Assembly (NCBI GenBank): GCA_964585685.1 | Contig: CAZPEP010000026.1 | Coordinates: 62,001 to 126,000, forward strand | Reading direction: 5' to 3' | From: JALHVH01 sp964585685 | Lineage (GTDB): Bacteria; Acidobacteriota; Aminicenantia; Aminicenantales; Saccharicenantaceae | DNA: 64,000 nucleotides | Shown here: positions 16,891 through 24,235 of the stretch, one piece after another | Layout of the letters: each line of letters begins with the position of its first letter | How positions within the stretch are numbered: position 1 is the stretch's first letter | The notes under the pieces: model-generated | The model's database searches: none | What the model saw: only the letters and a program-made list of their open reading frames with translations | What the model was told of the DNA's origin: nothing | Program-made: the position numbers and the translations under genes

Positions 16891-18552
16891 TCAGGAACCG
16901 AGCACAGCCCCGTCTGCGGCGGATGAAACCGCCATGGCATACCGGAAAAGGTACCCGGTTCCCCCACTGGACGCGCGCGGTTTCCACGCCGTCCTCCGCT
17001 TCCTAAGTTCGGCCTTCGGGACTTCCAGGCGGATCGATCCCTTTTCCAGATCGAAAGAGATCGTGTCGCCTTCCCGGACGAGGGCTATGGCCCCACCGGC
17101 CGCGGCCTCCGGGGAAATATGGCCTATCGAAGCGCCTCTCGTCGCACCGCTGAATCGTCCGTCCGTGAGCAAGGCCACGTCCTTGTCCAGGCCCATGCCC
17201 GCCAAAGCCGAGGTTAGGGAGAGCATCTCGCGCATCCCCGGCCCGCCGCGCGGCCCCTCGTAACGGATGACGAGGACATCGCCTTTCTTGATCCTCTTTG
17301 CGACGAGGGCCTGCCTGGCTTCCTCCTCGCTGTCGAACACGCGGGCGGGTCCGCGGTGGCGCATCATCTCGGGGGCGACGGCGGACCGCTTGACGACGGC
17401 TCCGTCCGGCGCCAGGTTTCCCCGCAGGACGGCGATGCCGCCCCGGGAGTCGTAGGGAGTGTCGATCGAGCGGATGACATCGCGGTCCCTGACCGCGGCT
17501 TCCCTGACGGTCCCTGCCAGCGTTTTGCCGGAGACGGTGGGTACGCCCAGATTCAAAAGACTTTTTTTCGACAACTCTTTCATCACGGCCGGGATCCCTC
17601 CGGCCGCGTCGAGGTCTTCCAGGTGGTGAAAGCCGCTCGGGCTGAGCCTGCAGAGATGAGGCGTCCTTTCACTCGCCTCGGCCGCGGCCTCCAGGCCGAG
17701 TCGGATCCCGGCTTCCCGGGCCACTGCAGGGAGGTGAAGGAGGCTGTTGGTGCTCCCGCCGAGCGCCATGTCCACGACGAGCGCGTTGCGGAACGCCGCC
17801 TCGGTCAGGATGACCCCCGGACGGACGCCTTTCCGGACCATCGACATGACGGCCCAGCCCGACTGTCTCGCCAGGCGCAAGCGCCTTGCGTCGACGGCGG
17901 GAATGGTCCCGTTCCCCGGAAGGGCCATCCCGAGCGCCTCGGCCAGGCAGTTCATGCTGTTGGCCGTGAACAGGCCGGCGCACGAGCCGCAACCGGGACA
18001 GGCACGGTCTTCGAATTCGCGGAGCGCGGCGTTCGACATCAGGCCGCTCTCGGCCGAACCTGAGGCTTCAAAGACGTTTGCCACGCTGACCGGGCGCCCT
18101 CCGACCCTTCCGGAGAGCATCGGCCCGCCGCTCACCAAAATCGCCGGGATATCCAGCCGCGCGGCAGCCATGAGCATCCCCGGCGTGATCTTGTCGCAAT
18201 TGGTCACAAGGACCAATCCGTCGAACCCGTGGGCCCGAGCCATGGTTTCAAGAGAATCGGCGACCAATTCGCGGCTCGGAAGCGAATAGAGCATCCCTTC
18301 GTGGCCCATGGCCAGACCGTCGCAAACACCGATGACACCAAACTCAAACGGCGTTCCTCCCTCGGCCAAGATTCCGGCCTTCACGGCCGAGGCGATCCGA
18401 TCGAGATGAACGTGACCGGGGATGATTTCGTTCCAGGCGTTTGCCACGCCTATCCACGGCTTGAGGATGTCCTTGTCCCTGAGTCCCAGGGCTTTAAGCA
18501 GGGACCGGTGAGCCGCCCGCTCGGTTCCTTTCTTGACGCGATCGCTGATCAT
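16891..18552 (-). CDS. ilvD: Dihydroxy-acid dehydratase
   Basis: A 553-residue iron-sulfur enzyme that converts dihydroxy-acids to the 2-keto acid precursors of valine and isoleucine. The cluster cysteines are seen in IGVCDGLAMGHEGM, LVTNCDKITPGML and ACPGCGSCAGLFTANSMNC; TDGRFSGATRGASIGHISPEA near the C-terminus is also standard. Length is normal and no lesion is visible. GGAGGT lies seven bases before the ATG at 18552, inside the ilvE scar, whose stop overlaps as ATGA. Both operon neighbours, ilvE and ilvB, are wrecked, so this enzyme is stranded unless other copies exist. Confidence 0.95.
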   Translation of the reverse strand: MISDRVKKGTERAAHRSLLKALGLRDKDILKPWIGVANAWNEIIPGHVHLDRIASAVKAGILAEGGTPFEFGVIGVCDGLAMGHEGMLYSLPSRELVADSLETMARAHGFDGLVLVTNCDKITPGMLMAAARLDIPAILVSGGPMLSGRVGGRPVSVANVFEASGSAESGLMSNAALREFEDRACPGCGSCAGLFTANSMNCLAEALGMALPGNGTIPAVDARRLRLARQSGWAVMSMVRKGVRPGVILTEAAFRNALVVDMALGGSTNSLLHLPAVAREAGIRLGLEAAAEASERTPHLCRLSPSGFHHLEDLDAAGGIPAVMKELSKKSLLNLGVPTVSGKTLAGTVREAAVRDRDVIRSIDTPYDSRGGIAVLRGNLAPDGAVVKRSAVAPEMMRHRGPARVFDSEEEARQALVAKRIKKGDVLVIRYEGPRGGPGMREMLSLTSALAGMGLDKDVALLTDGRFSGATRGASIGHISPEAAAGGAIALVREGDTISFDLEKGSIRLEVPKAELRKRRTAWKPRASSGGTGYLFRYAMAVSSAADGAVLGS

Positions 18553-18890
18553 GTCAGGTACCTCCATTGATGGGAGTGCTTGTGGCCGCGGGCATACTTC
18601 GGGAATGCGCGGGCGACTTTCATCGTGACCGAACCGAGCGTTCTCGGACCGATGATCCGACCGTCCTTAACGACGAAGCTGTTGTTTCCCCTGTATTCGG
18701 CCACCAGGCCCTCTTTGGTCAGCATCAGGGCCTCCGGGACGCCGGCACGCGCGGATTCTGCCTTGGTCTGGATGTTGTTCAAGTAATTCAGGGAGTTGAT
18801 CTGCGGATCGAGGACGCCTGTCTTGCTTCGACGCTGAACGGAGCTGATGATGGGCATGCCCCGTTCATACATCTTTTCCAAATATATCAC
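18549..18890 (-). pseudogene. ilvE: Branched-chain aminotransferase (ilvE) scar, in frame
   Basis: A 113-codon frame from a GTG. Residues 1-78 match the middle of branched-chain aminotransferases: MYERGMPIISSVQRRS, then LDPQINSLNYLNNIQTKAE, GVPEALMLTKEGLVAEY, NNSFVVKDGRIIGP. The cofactor-lysine region and about 140 N-terminal residues are missing. After IGP the text jumps to LGSVTMKVARAF, which resembles the family C-terminal helix, implying a second deletion of roughly 70-100 residues. The frame is open to a stop that overlaps the ilvD start (ATGA). It cannot be an active enzyme but may keep ilvD translation coupled. Confidence 0.75.
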
Positions 18891-18905
18891 AACATATCAT
18901 TAGTT

Positions 18906-19004
18906 TCGTAGCGATGCAAAATACGATCGGGCGCGGTTTCGGGAGAGGGAAAAGTTCCAGATGGAAACTTGGACCCCTACCCGGGCGCTGAGGTCGTAGC
19001 GATG
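18906..19004 (+). repeat. Pair of 11-bp direct repeats upstream of the ilv remnant
   Basis: TCGTAGCGATG occurs at 18906-18916 and again at 18994-19004, 88 bases apart, in the otherwise empty stretch between the ilvE scar and the aromatic operon promoter. It could be an operator pair, a relic of slippage, or chance. No reading frame of recognisable family lies between the copies. Confidence 0.35.
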
Positions 19005-19026
19005 AACGGTTTTAAAAACTATTATA

Positions 19027-19054
19027 TTGACAATGTCGGATAAAGGTGTAAAAT
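19027..19054 (+). promoter_or_regulatory. Sigma-70 promoter of the aromatic amino acid operon
   Basis: TTGACA (19027-19032) and TAAAAT (19049-19054), 16 bases apart. Transcription should begin near 19061, only a few bases before the leader peptide ATG at 19066, and about 148 bases before aroF. That long untranslated span upstream of aroF is the first sign of a leader-based control. Confidence 0.82.
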
Positions 19055-19065
19055 CGGCAATCGAA

Positions 19066-19140
19066 ATGAATACGAAGATGAACGATACGCGACGCGACAC
19101 GAGCTGTTCATACTCGTATCTTTTTTACTTTGGGCGTTAA
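19066..19140 (+). CDS. Tyr/Phe-rich leader peptide of the aromatic operon
   Basis: A 24-codon frame, MNTKMNDTRRDTSC followed by SYSYLFYFGR and TAA. Five of the last nine codons are Tyr or Phe. It lies between a consensus promoter and aroF and is followed by RNA hairpins, the arrangement of classical amino acid attenuators such as those of pheA and trp operons. The ATG at 19066 sits about five bases from the predicted transcript start, so translation may be leaderless; the second ATG at 19078 has only a weak upstream purine stretch. No protein role is expected: the act of translating Tyr and Phe codons would be the sensor. Confidence 0.7.
   Translation: MNTKMNDTRRDTSCSYSYLFYFGR
19084..19126 (+). 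promoter_or_regulatory. Candidate attenuator hairpin with U-run inside the leader frame
   Basis: ACGAG (19099-19103) can pair with CTCGT (19113-19117), and alternatively GATACG (19084-19089) with CGTATC (19115-19120). TTTTTT follows at 19121-19126. The two stems exclude each other, and the hairpin overlaps the Tyr codons. It resembles an intrinsic terminator but the stems are short (5-6 bp), so strength is uncertain. Confidence 0.45.
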
Positions 19141-19200
19141 GCGCCCATACCCATACCCCCCTGCACCCCTTTTTCGGTTCCACTTTATTTACAGGAGGGT
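19131..19200 (+). promoter_or_regulatory. Second leader hairpin and candidate sequestration of the aroF ribosome site
   Basis: TGGGCG (19131-19136) pairs with CGCCCA (19142-19147) around the leader stop codon. Further on ACCCCCCTG (19155-19163) can pair with CAGGAGGGT (19192-19200), eight of nine positions, with one C-A mismatch. The latter contains the GGAGG ribosome site for aroF, so folding would block aroF translation. How ribosome position selects between these shapes cannot be settled by eye. Confidence 0.5.
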
Positions 19201-19208
19201 CTCCAGCC

Positions 19209-20051
19209 ATGACCCCGGTCAACACGAATGCCAATATCATGAACAACATCGGACTCGTATCCAGGACGGATACGACCCGGAGCGTCATCGCCCTGGGGGA
19301 TGTCCGCTTCGGGGAAGGGCTCGTTGTCATCGCGGGCCCCTGCAGCGTGGAAAGCGAGGAGCAAACTCTGCGGATCGCCCGTGCCGTCAAGGCCGGGGGC
19401 GCCCATATGTTCCGAGGGGGGGTGTTTAAGCCGCGGACCTCACCATACTCCTTTCAGGGCCTCGGATTGAAGGGGCTGAAGATCCTGAAGAAGGCGCGCG
19501 AGGAAACGGGACTCCACGTCGTTTCCGAGGTCCTGGACACCCGGGACGTTTCCTGGATGAGCGAATACGTGGACGTCCTTCAGGTCGGCGCGAGGAATAT
19601 GCAAAACTTCTCCCTCCTCAAAGAGGTGGGCAAGAGCGGGAAGCCCGTACTCCTGAAGCGCGGGATGTATTCGACGCTCTCAGAATGGCTCAATTGTGCG
19701 GAGTACATCTTGAAGGAGGGGAACTCGCGCGTCATCCTCTGCGAGCGCGGTATCCGAACGTTCGAGAACTATACGCGAAACACCCTAGACATCAGCGCCG
19801 TCCCGGCCCTCAAGGAGCTGACTCATCTCCCCGTCATCGTGGATCCGGCCCACGGGACGGGCAAGGTCAGCCTGATCCCGTCTATGAGCCTAGCGGCGGT
19901 TGCGGCAGGCGCCGACGGCATCATCGTCGAGGTCCATGACAACCCCTCCGCTGCCCTCAGCGACGGGGATCAATCGCTTACTCCGGACCAGTTCGCCGAG
20001 CTCGCCCGAAAGGTCCTTGCCCTGCGGGCCTTCATGGGGGGATCGGATTGA
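19209..20051 (+). CDS. aroF: 3-deoxy-7-phosphoheptulonate (DAHP) synthase
   Basis: A 280-residue enzyme that condenses phosphoenolpyruvate and erythrose 4-phosphate, the first step of the shikimate pathway. It belongs to the short type I-beta/KDO8P-synthase-like group: IAGPCSVESEEQ, RGGVFKPRTSPYSFQGLG, QVGARNMQNFSLL, PVLLKRGM, CERGIRTFENYTRNTLD and VDPAHGTGK carry the PEP, metal and E4P ligands. There is no fused regulatory ACT or chorismate mutase domain, so control would rest on the leader. A GGAGG site lies about 10 bases before the ATG. Its stop overlaps the aroB start. Confidence 0.95.
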   Translation: MTPVNTNANIMNNIGLVSRTDTTRSVIALGDVRFGEGLVVIAGPCSVESEEQTLRIARAVKAGGAHMFRGGVFKPRTSPYSFQGLGLKGLKILKKAREETGLHVVSEVLDTRDVSWMSEYVDVLQVGARNMQNFSLLKEVGKSGKPVLLKRGMYSTLSEWLNCAEYILKEGNSRVILCERGIRTFENYTRNTLDISAVPALKELTHLPVIVDPAHGTGKVSLIPSMSLAAVAAGADGIIVEVHDNPSAALSDGDQSLTPDQFAELARKVLALRAFMGGSD

Positions 20052-21085
20052 AGACCCTGGAGCTCGGGACATCGATCGGCGACTGCCGGGTCATCTTCGG
20101 CGGAGCCCTGGAGGACGCGGAGCGCCTCCTGCCTTCCGGGACCGGGGCGATTGTCACGGACACGACGGTCCGGGGGCTGTACGGTTTCAGATTCCCGGAC
20201 CTTCCCGTCGTCGAGATCGAACCGGGCGAAAGCTCGAAGGACCTGTGCACCGTGGAGCGCATCCAGTCGGAGTTCCTCGGCCTCGAGCTTGATCGATCCT
20301 CGTTCGTAGTCGGGATTGGCGGAGGGGTCGTTTGCGACCTCACCGGATTCGCGGCCTCGACCTACATGCGGGGGATCCGGTTCGGTTTCGTTCCCACAAC
20401 GCTGTTGGCCCAGGCCGATGCGGCCATTGGGGGCAAGAACGGCGTCAACGTGGGCGGCGTGAAGAACGTCGCGGGAGTGTTCCGCCAGCCGGAGTTCGTC
20501 CTCATGGACCACTCGCTCCTGGAGACCCTCCCCGCCAGGGAACGATTATGCGGCTTCGCGGAAATCGTCAAGCACGCTGTGATCGGAAACGCCGCCCAGT
20601 TCATATTCCTGGAGAGGGAGGGCCCTTCCCTCCTCTCTCTGGACCCGAGCGTTATCGGCGGGGTTCTCGCAGAGTCGGTCTGGGTCAAGGCCGGCTTCGT
20701 GCATGCCGATACAAAGGAATCGGGCGAGAGGCGCAAGCTCAACTTCGGCCATACACTCGGGCACGCGCTCGAAAAGGCCGTTGGGTTGCCTCATGGCGAA
20801 GCCGTCAGCATCGGCATGGCGGCGGCCGCCCGGATCTCCGCGACCCGTGGAACGCTCTCCCCCCGGGATGCGGACCGGATATCGGGACTGCTCGAGAGGA
20901 CAGGTCTGCCAGTCGGCCTTCCCGTCCCGCCCGGAAAGCTGTTCGAGGCGATGAGGAGGGACAAGAAGCGCCAGGGGGACAGTCTCTATCTCGTCCTTCT
21001 TGCAGCCATCGGACGGGCGAATATCGTCCGGGTGACCTATGACGAACTGGAGGATTGCGTCGATGATCTGTATCAGCATCGCTGA
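20048..21085 (+). CDS. aroB: 3-dehydroquinate synthase
   Basis: A 345-residue NAD-dependent zinc enzyme, second step of the shikimate pathway. The NAD-binding stretch GGGVVCDLTGFAASTYMRG and TTLLAQADAAIGGKNGVN are intact. Zinc ligands are in CGFAEIVKHAVI (Glu) and NFGHTLGHALE (His), with a further His nearby. The start is a TTG overlapping the aroF stop (TTGA), giving the opening MKTLELGTSIGDCRVIFGG. Its 3' end overlaps aroD by 23 bases, part of a run of tightly packed genes. Confidence 0.94.
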   Translation: MKTLELGTSIGDCRVIFGGALEDAERLLPSGTGAIVTDTTVRGLYGFRFPDLPVVEIEPGESSKDLCTVERIQSEFLGLELDRSSFVVGIGGGVVCDLTGFAASTYMRGIRFGFVPTTLLAQADAAIGGKNGVNVGGVKNVAGVFRQPEFVLMDHSLLETLPARERLCGFAEIVKHAVIGNAAQFIFLEREGPSLLSLDPSVIGGVLAESVWVKAGFVHADTKESGERRKLNFGHTLGHALEKAVGLPHGEAVSIGMAAAARISATRGTLSPRDADRISGLLERTGLPVGLPVPPGKLFEAMRRDKKRQGDSLYLVLLAAIGRANIVRVTYDELEDCVDDLYQHR

Positions 21086-21701
21086 GCCGACACCTCAAAA
21101 GTGCCTTGCGGTGCTCGAAGGGATCCGCTTCGCCGAGGTCCGCCTCGACCGGATGAGGACGGATGAGGAAGGGGTCCGGCGTATCTTTTCCAGCCACTCG
21201 CGGCTCATCGCCACCTACCGGCCCGGTCGGATATCCGACGCGAAGCGCCTGGCTCTCCTGCGGGCCGCCGTCGCGGCGGGGGCGGCCTATGTCGATATCG
21301 AGGTCGAGGCGCGAACGGTGTACAAACGGGCGCTCGTCCGGGAGGCGGGGTCCGCTGGATGCCGCGTGATCGTCTCCCATCATGATCTCGAGAGGACGCC
21401 GCCGCGGAGGGAACTGGAGGCCGTCATCGACAGGTGTTTCGCTTCCGGGGCGGACATCGCCAAGATCGCTTGCCGGGTCCGTTCCGGCAGGGATAACGCC
21501 CGGCTCCTCGGCCTCCTGGACGACGGGCGCGCCTTGGTCGTCGTCGGGCTCGGAAAAATGGGGACGCTGACGAGGATCGTAGCGCCGCTCCTGGGAGGGT
21601 GCTTCTCGTTCGCTTCCCGCGCCGATGGACGGGAGACCGCCGAGGGGCAGGTCCCGCACGACGTTCTCGCGCGGCTCATCAGGACGGTGGCGGGTGTCTG
21701 A
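21063..21701 (+). CDS. aroD: 3-dehydroquinate dehydratase, type I
   Basis: A 212-residue TIM-barrel Schiff-base enzyme, third step of the shikimate pathway. The opening MICISIAEPTPQ and AEVRLDRM hold substrate ligands; the catalytic pair is His in VIVSHHDLERTPP and Lys in GADIAKIACR. The closing loop shows FASRADGRETAEGQ, typical of type I. The ATG at 21063 lies inside the aroB end (23-base overlap). The stop overlaps the GTG start region of aroE-aroK. Confidence 0.92.
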   Translation: MICISIAEPTPQKCLAVLEGIRFAEVRLDRMRTDEEGVRRIFSSHSRLIATYRPGRISDAKRLALLRAAVAAGAAYVDIEVEARTVYKRALVREAGSAGCRVIVSHHDLERTPPRRELEAVIDRCFASGADIAKIACRVRSGRDNARLLGLLDDGRALVVVGLGKMGTLTRIVAPLLGGCFSFASRADGRETAEGQVPHDVLARLIRTVAGV

Positions 21702-23016
21702 AACGAAGCTCTTCGCCGTCGCCGGGGACCCGGTTCTGAACAGCCTCAGCCCGGAAATTTTCAATCGGCTGTTCCGGGCGACGGGAATGAACGCGATCTA
21801 TTTTCGTCTGGCCGCACAAGACGCCCGTGAGGTGATCGACGCGGTCGCCGCCATGGGCCTAGACGGGGTCAATATCACCTCCCCGTTCAAGGAGGCGGTT
21901 CTGCCTTATCTGCAGGGAATAGACGACCCCGGCCGGGCCATCGGCGCAATCAACGGCCTGGTCTCCCGTTCCGGAAGGCTCGTCGGGTTCAACACGGACT
22001 ACAAAGGCGTCATCGGTGCCCTCCGGGCCAGGGGCGTTTCTCTGGAGGGCAGCGCGGCCGTCGTGTTCGGGGCCGGCGGGGCCGCCCGCGCGGCTGCTTA
22101 CGGACTACTTCATGCCGGCTCCGCCAAGGTCACCCTGATCAATAGGACCGTCGAACGGGCCAGGAACGCGGCCCGCCGGCTGGGTTGTGCGTATCGTTCA
22201 CTTGAGGCTGCCGCGGTGCCCCTCCGCGATTGCAACATCTGCGTCCACTGTCTCCCCCCCGGCCGCGGCCCAACGGAGGCTGGAATTCGGGTCGGCCTAG
22301 GAGTGTTTCTCGATGCCGGATATCGGCGCTTCGCTTCCCCCCGGCAGGGCCGGGACGAAGGGGCCAGGTCGATCGGCGGCCGAGATTGGCTTCTCCATCA
22401 AGCCTTTCCGGCGTTCCGTATATTCACCGGGCGAGAGGTTCCGGCGGCGCTCCGTAACAGGGGGGCATGGGGTCGGCTGGATTGTCCGTCCGTGCCCAAA
22501 CCGAACATCGCCCTCGTGGGCTTCTCAGGCGCTGGAAAGACGACGATCGGAAGGAAGCTGTCGAATGCCCTGGGCTACGCCTTCGCCGATACGGACGCGC
22601 TCGTCGAGGCACGGTCGGGAATGCCGGTTGTCGAGATCTTTCGGAGGCGGGGGAGATCGGATTTCAGGGAGATCGAGAAGGCCGTCATCCATGACGCGAT
22701 CCCTGGCGCCCGCCGAACGGTCTTTGCCGTCGGCGGAGGGGCATTGGGCTGCGCTGACAACCGCGCCATAGTCAAGCGGCATTGTCTCGTGGTTTGGATC
22801 TGGGTCTCGCTCCGGGTCTCTCTCGAACGGGTGAAACCCGGCTCCAGGCCGATGCTGGATCGCGCCGCAGGGGACGACTTCGCGGAAAGGCTGTTCGCCG
22901 CCAGGATCCCGTCCTACGCCCGGACCTCTGACATGGCACTCATCGGCGAAAGCAAACGCGCCGCGGAGATCGCGAAAAGGATACACGATGAGATCGATCA
23001 AGCGTTCGGCAATTAG
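21694..23016 (+). CDS. aroEK: Fused shikimate dehydrogenase - shikimate kinase
   Basis: A 440-residue single frame with two enzymes of consecutive steps. Residues 1-~260 are AroE: shikimate site NSLSP, catalytic Lys in NITSPFKEAV, Asp in GFNTDYKG, NADP loop GAGGAARAA and C-terminal LLHQAFPAF. Residues ~267-440 are AroK: Walker A GFSGAGKTTIG, the shikimate Asp in ADTDALVE and the GGG loop in AVGGGALG. The start is a GTG overlapping the aroD stop. An in-frame GTG at 22492 could start a free kinase, but no good ribosome site precedes it. The last 29 bases overlap aroA. Confidence 0.9.
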   Translation: MSETKLFAVAGDPVLNSLSPEIFNRLFRATGMNAIYFRLAAQDAREVIDAVAAMGLDGVNITSPFKEAVLPYLQGIDDPGRAIGAINGLVSRSGRLVGFNTDYKGVIGALRARGVSLEGSAAVVFGAGGAARAAAYGLLHAGSAKVTLINRTVERARNAARRLGCAYRSLEAAAVPLRDCNICVHCLPPGRGPTEAGIRVGLGVFLDAGYRRFASPRQGRDEGARSIGGRDWLLHQAFPAFRIFTGREVPAALRNRGAWGRLDCPSVPKPNIALVGFSGAGKTTIGRKLSNALGYAFADTDALVEARSGMPVVEIFRRRGRSDFREIEKAVIHDAIPGARRTVFAVGGGALGCADNRAIVKRHCLVVWIWVSLRVSLERVKPGSRPMLDRAAGDDFAERLFAARIPSYARTSDMALIGESKRAAEIAKRIHDEIDQAFGN

Positions 23017-24235
23017 CGGAACGATTGCCGCCCCGGCTTCGAAAAGCCTGATGATCCGGGCGACGGCCGCGTCCCTTCTGGCCAAAGGGGAATCCCGGAT
23101 CCTCGAACCGTCTTTATGCACCGACGCAAGGGCGAGCCTCCGGGTTGTCCGGGCGCTCGGCGCCGGGGTCCTCCGGCATGGCATGGAGATCAGGATCTCG
23201 GGGGGGGGCGAACCCATGCGGGACATCCTTGATTGCGGGGAATCCGGTCTCTGCATGCGGCTGTTCACGCCCGTCGCCGCGTTATGGGGACGCCTCTTCC
23301 AAGTCATCGGGGAGGGCTCGCTGTCGGCCCGGCCCATGCGGCTCATGGAAAAACCCCTCCGGGATGCAGGCGTCCTCGTCCGGACCCGGGACGGGTTCCC
23401 TCCCCTTTCGGTCCGGGGGCCGCTCCGCGGCGGACTGTTTGTGATCGACGGGTCCGAGAGTTCTCAGTTCCTAACGGGGCTCCTCACGGCCCTTCCACTA
23501 TGCGCGGAAGACTCCGAGATCCGCGTCGAGGACCTGAAGAGCAAACCCTACGCGGCGATGACCCTCTCACTCCTCGCTCGCTTCGGCATCGTCATCGACG
23601 CTGACCCCGACCTGCGCAGGTTCCGCATCGCGGGCCGCCAGCGTTATCGCGCTACGACCTACCGGGTGGAGGGAGATTGGTCGGCTGGGGCCTTCCTCCT
23701 GACGGCCGCCGCGGTCGCCGGGGAGGTCACGGTCAAGAACTTGGACGTCTGTTCCGATCAGGCCGACAGGAGGGTCATCGAAGCGCTGGAGGCGGCCGGA
23801 GCTCTGGTGGAGACCGAGGTTGGGGCGGTATCGCTTAAGAGGGGTCCGTTGAGGGGATTCGATTTCGATGCGACCGACTGCCCCGACCTCTTCCCCCCCC
23901 TCGTCGCCCTGGCCTGCCACTGCCGGGGGCGCAGTCGCCTCATCGGAGCGGCGCGGCTGAAGCACAAGGAGAGCGACCGGTCCGCCGTCTTGCTCGAGGA
24001 ATTCACGGCCCTCGGCGCCGGGATCTCCATGAAAGGGAACAGCCTGGAGATCGAGGGCGGCCGCCTGAAGGGGGGCGTCTTGGATTCCCGTAACGATCAC
24101 CGGATCGCTATGGCTGGAGCCGTGGCCGGACTGAACTCGGAGGAGGGCGTTTCCGTCCATGGCTCCGAGTGCGTTGTGAAGTCATATCCCAACTTCTTCA
24201 GCGATATCAAGTCTCTCGGAGGTGACGTCACATGA
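22988..24235 (+). CDS. aroA: 3-phosphoshikimate 1-carboxyvinyltransferase (EPSP synthase)
   Basis: A 415-residue two-domain enzyme that adds enolpyruvate to shikimate 3-phosphate. Key groups are PASKSLMIRATA (Lys, Ser, Arg), Gln in GSESSQFLTGLL, Asp in DCPDLFPPL, Glu and Arg in KHKESDRS and Arg in NDHRIAMA. The glycine-rich loop that usually reads NAGTAxR is here CGESGLCMRLF, a divergent form that keeps the Arg; this loop sets glyphosate tolerance in the family. Its stop overlaps aroC as ATGA. Confidence 0.94.
   Translation: MRSIKRSAISGTIAAPASKSLMIRATAASLLAKGESRILEPSLCTDARASLRVVRALGAGVLRHGMEIRISGGGEPMRDILDCGESGLCMRLFTPVAALWGRLFQVIGEGSLSARPMRLMEKPLRDAGVLVRTRDGFPPLSVRGPLRGGLFVIDGSESSQFLTGLLTALPLCAEDSEIRVEDLKSKPYAAMTLSLLARFGIVIDADPDLRRFRIAGRQRYRATTYRVEGDWSAGAFLLTAAAVAGEVTVKNLDVCSDQADRRVIEALEAAGALVETEVGAVSLKRGPLRGFDFDATDCPDLFPPLVALACHCRGRSRLIGAARLKHKESDRSAVLLEEFTALGAGISMKGNSLEIEGGRLKGGVLDSRNDHRIAMAGAVAGLNSEEGVSVHGSECVVKSYPNFFSDIKSLGGDVT

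Noticed and set aside
22492..23016. Separate shikimate kinase gene starting at an internal GTG
   Set aside because: No ribosome site precedes the GTG and the upstream frame is continuous with an intact AroE, so fusion is preferred, though not proven.
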